Assembly (NCBI GenBank): GCA_023253615.1
Contig: JALRFZ010000090.1
Span: 1 to 6,797 of the forward strand
Direction: 5' to 3'
DNA: 6,797 nt
From: Verrucomicrobiales bacterium
GTDB taxonomy: Bacteria > Verrucomicrobiota > Verrucomicrobiia > Verrucomicrobiales > DEV007
Part shown: in pieces, positions 6,528 to 6,797 of the stretch
Numbering within the stretch: the stretch's first letter is position 1
Layout: each line of letters opens with the position of its first letter
The notes under the pieces: generated by a model
The model's input: only the letters and a program-made list of their open reading frames with translations
Told to the model about the DNA's origin: nothing
The model's database searches: none
Program-made: the position numbers and the translations under genes

Positions 6528-6797
6528 TCAGTCCACCACCTTCACCAACGCCTCGCTCCACCGCGGTAGCCGGAGACCGTCCGACCGGGCCACGTCGGCG
6601 GTGATGACCCGCACCCCTGCCGCAGCGTCGGCAGGGATCGTCAGGGAAAACCGCACCTCGCCCTCGCTCCGCGGCGCCACCTCGCATGTGGTGGCCGCCC
6701 CTTCCCCGCCGAAAGGCGGGTGCCACGCCACCGTGTAGGTCTCCGCCCGGGAGGCATGATTCGAAAGGCGCATCGCGAACGAGACCGTCTCGCCCCG
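6528..6797 (-). CDS. Hypothetical protein, C-terminal beta-sandwich (Ig/NEW3-like) domain (5' truncated by window edge)
   Basis: The frame is open to the right edge, so the ATG at 6773 is probably internal; eight more codons (RGETVSFA) precede it and fit the same fold. The visible 89 residues read as alternating beta strands: GETVSFAMRLSNHAS, then TYTVAWHPP, then EGEVRFSLTIPADAAAGVRVITADV, ending in EALVKVVD. This pattern (loss-of-contact strand, N-H/N-P turn, polar strand ending in a P-A-D-A-A-A-G turn) is typical of Ig-like or NEW3-type domains at the C-terminus of secreted or multidomain enzymes. Family members attach to hydrolases and metallo-enzymes of many kinds, so the activity of the whole protein cannot be inferred. 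It converges on the two-component operon, separated by the hairpin. Confidence 0.65.
   Translation of the reverse strand, partial: RGETVSFAMRLSNHASRAETYTVAWHPPFGGEGAATTCEVAPRSEGEVRFSLTIPADAAAGVRVITADVARSDGLRLPRWSEALVKVVD

Overview
The window is a GC-rich, densely coding stretch of bacterial chromosome with six protein genes, two of them cut by the window edges. There are no RNA genes, mobile elements or CRISPR arrays. The protein types suggest a Gram-negative-type bacterium with peptidoglycan. An exported ankyrin-repeat protein fused to an L,D-transpeptidase, the general lack of clear Shine-Dalgarno sequences, and the high GC point weakly to the Verrucomicrobiota/Planctomycetota side of the tree. 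That placement is inference, since no phylogenetic marker is present.

Layout from left to right: (1) positions 3-845, plus strand: C-terminal part of a membrane glycosyltransferase of the GT39/ArnT type, open at the left edge. (2) 846-3164, minus strand: a 772-residue protein with one N-terminal membrane segment, about 16 ankyrin repeats and a C-terminal YkuD L,D-transpeptidase domain. Its stop codon touches the glycosyltransferase stop codon, with no spacer. (3) 3311-4255, minus strand: a diacylglycerol-kinase-family lipid kinase (YegS/DgkB type), 146 bp upstream of the transpeptidase on the same strand. (4) 4256-4427: a divergent promoter region with five GTCAC/GTGAC motifs, including a 9-bp direct repeat and a perfect 6-bp inverted repeat. 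(5) 4428-5108 and 5151-6494, plus strand: a PhoB/OmpR-type response regulator and a PhoR-type histidine kinase with a PAS-like domain, forming a two-gene operon. (6) 6499-6527: a hairpin that could end transcription from both sides. (7) 6528-6797, minus strand: the C-terminus of a protein with a beta-sandwich (Ig/NEW3-like) domain, open at the right edge.

Most of the genes concern the cell envelope: membrane-linked sugar transfer, peptidoglycan cross-linking, lipid phosphorylation and a membrane-anchored two-component system. The lipid kinase and the PhoB/PhoR pair share one divergent control region, and a direct-repeat copy overlaps a plausible -35 box of the kinase gene. The regulator may therefore control both sides, but this is inferred from layout alone. 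The most unusual single element is the ankyrin-repeat/L,D-transpeptidase fusion.
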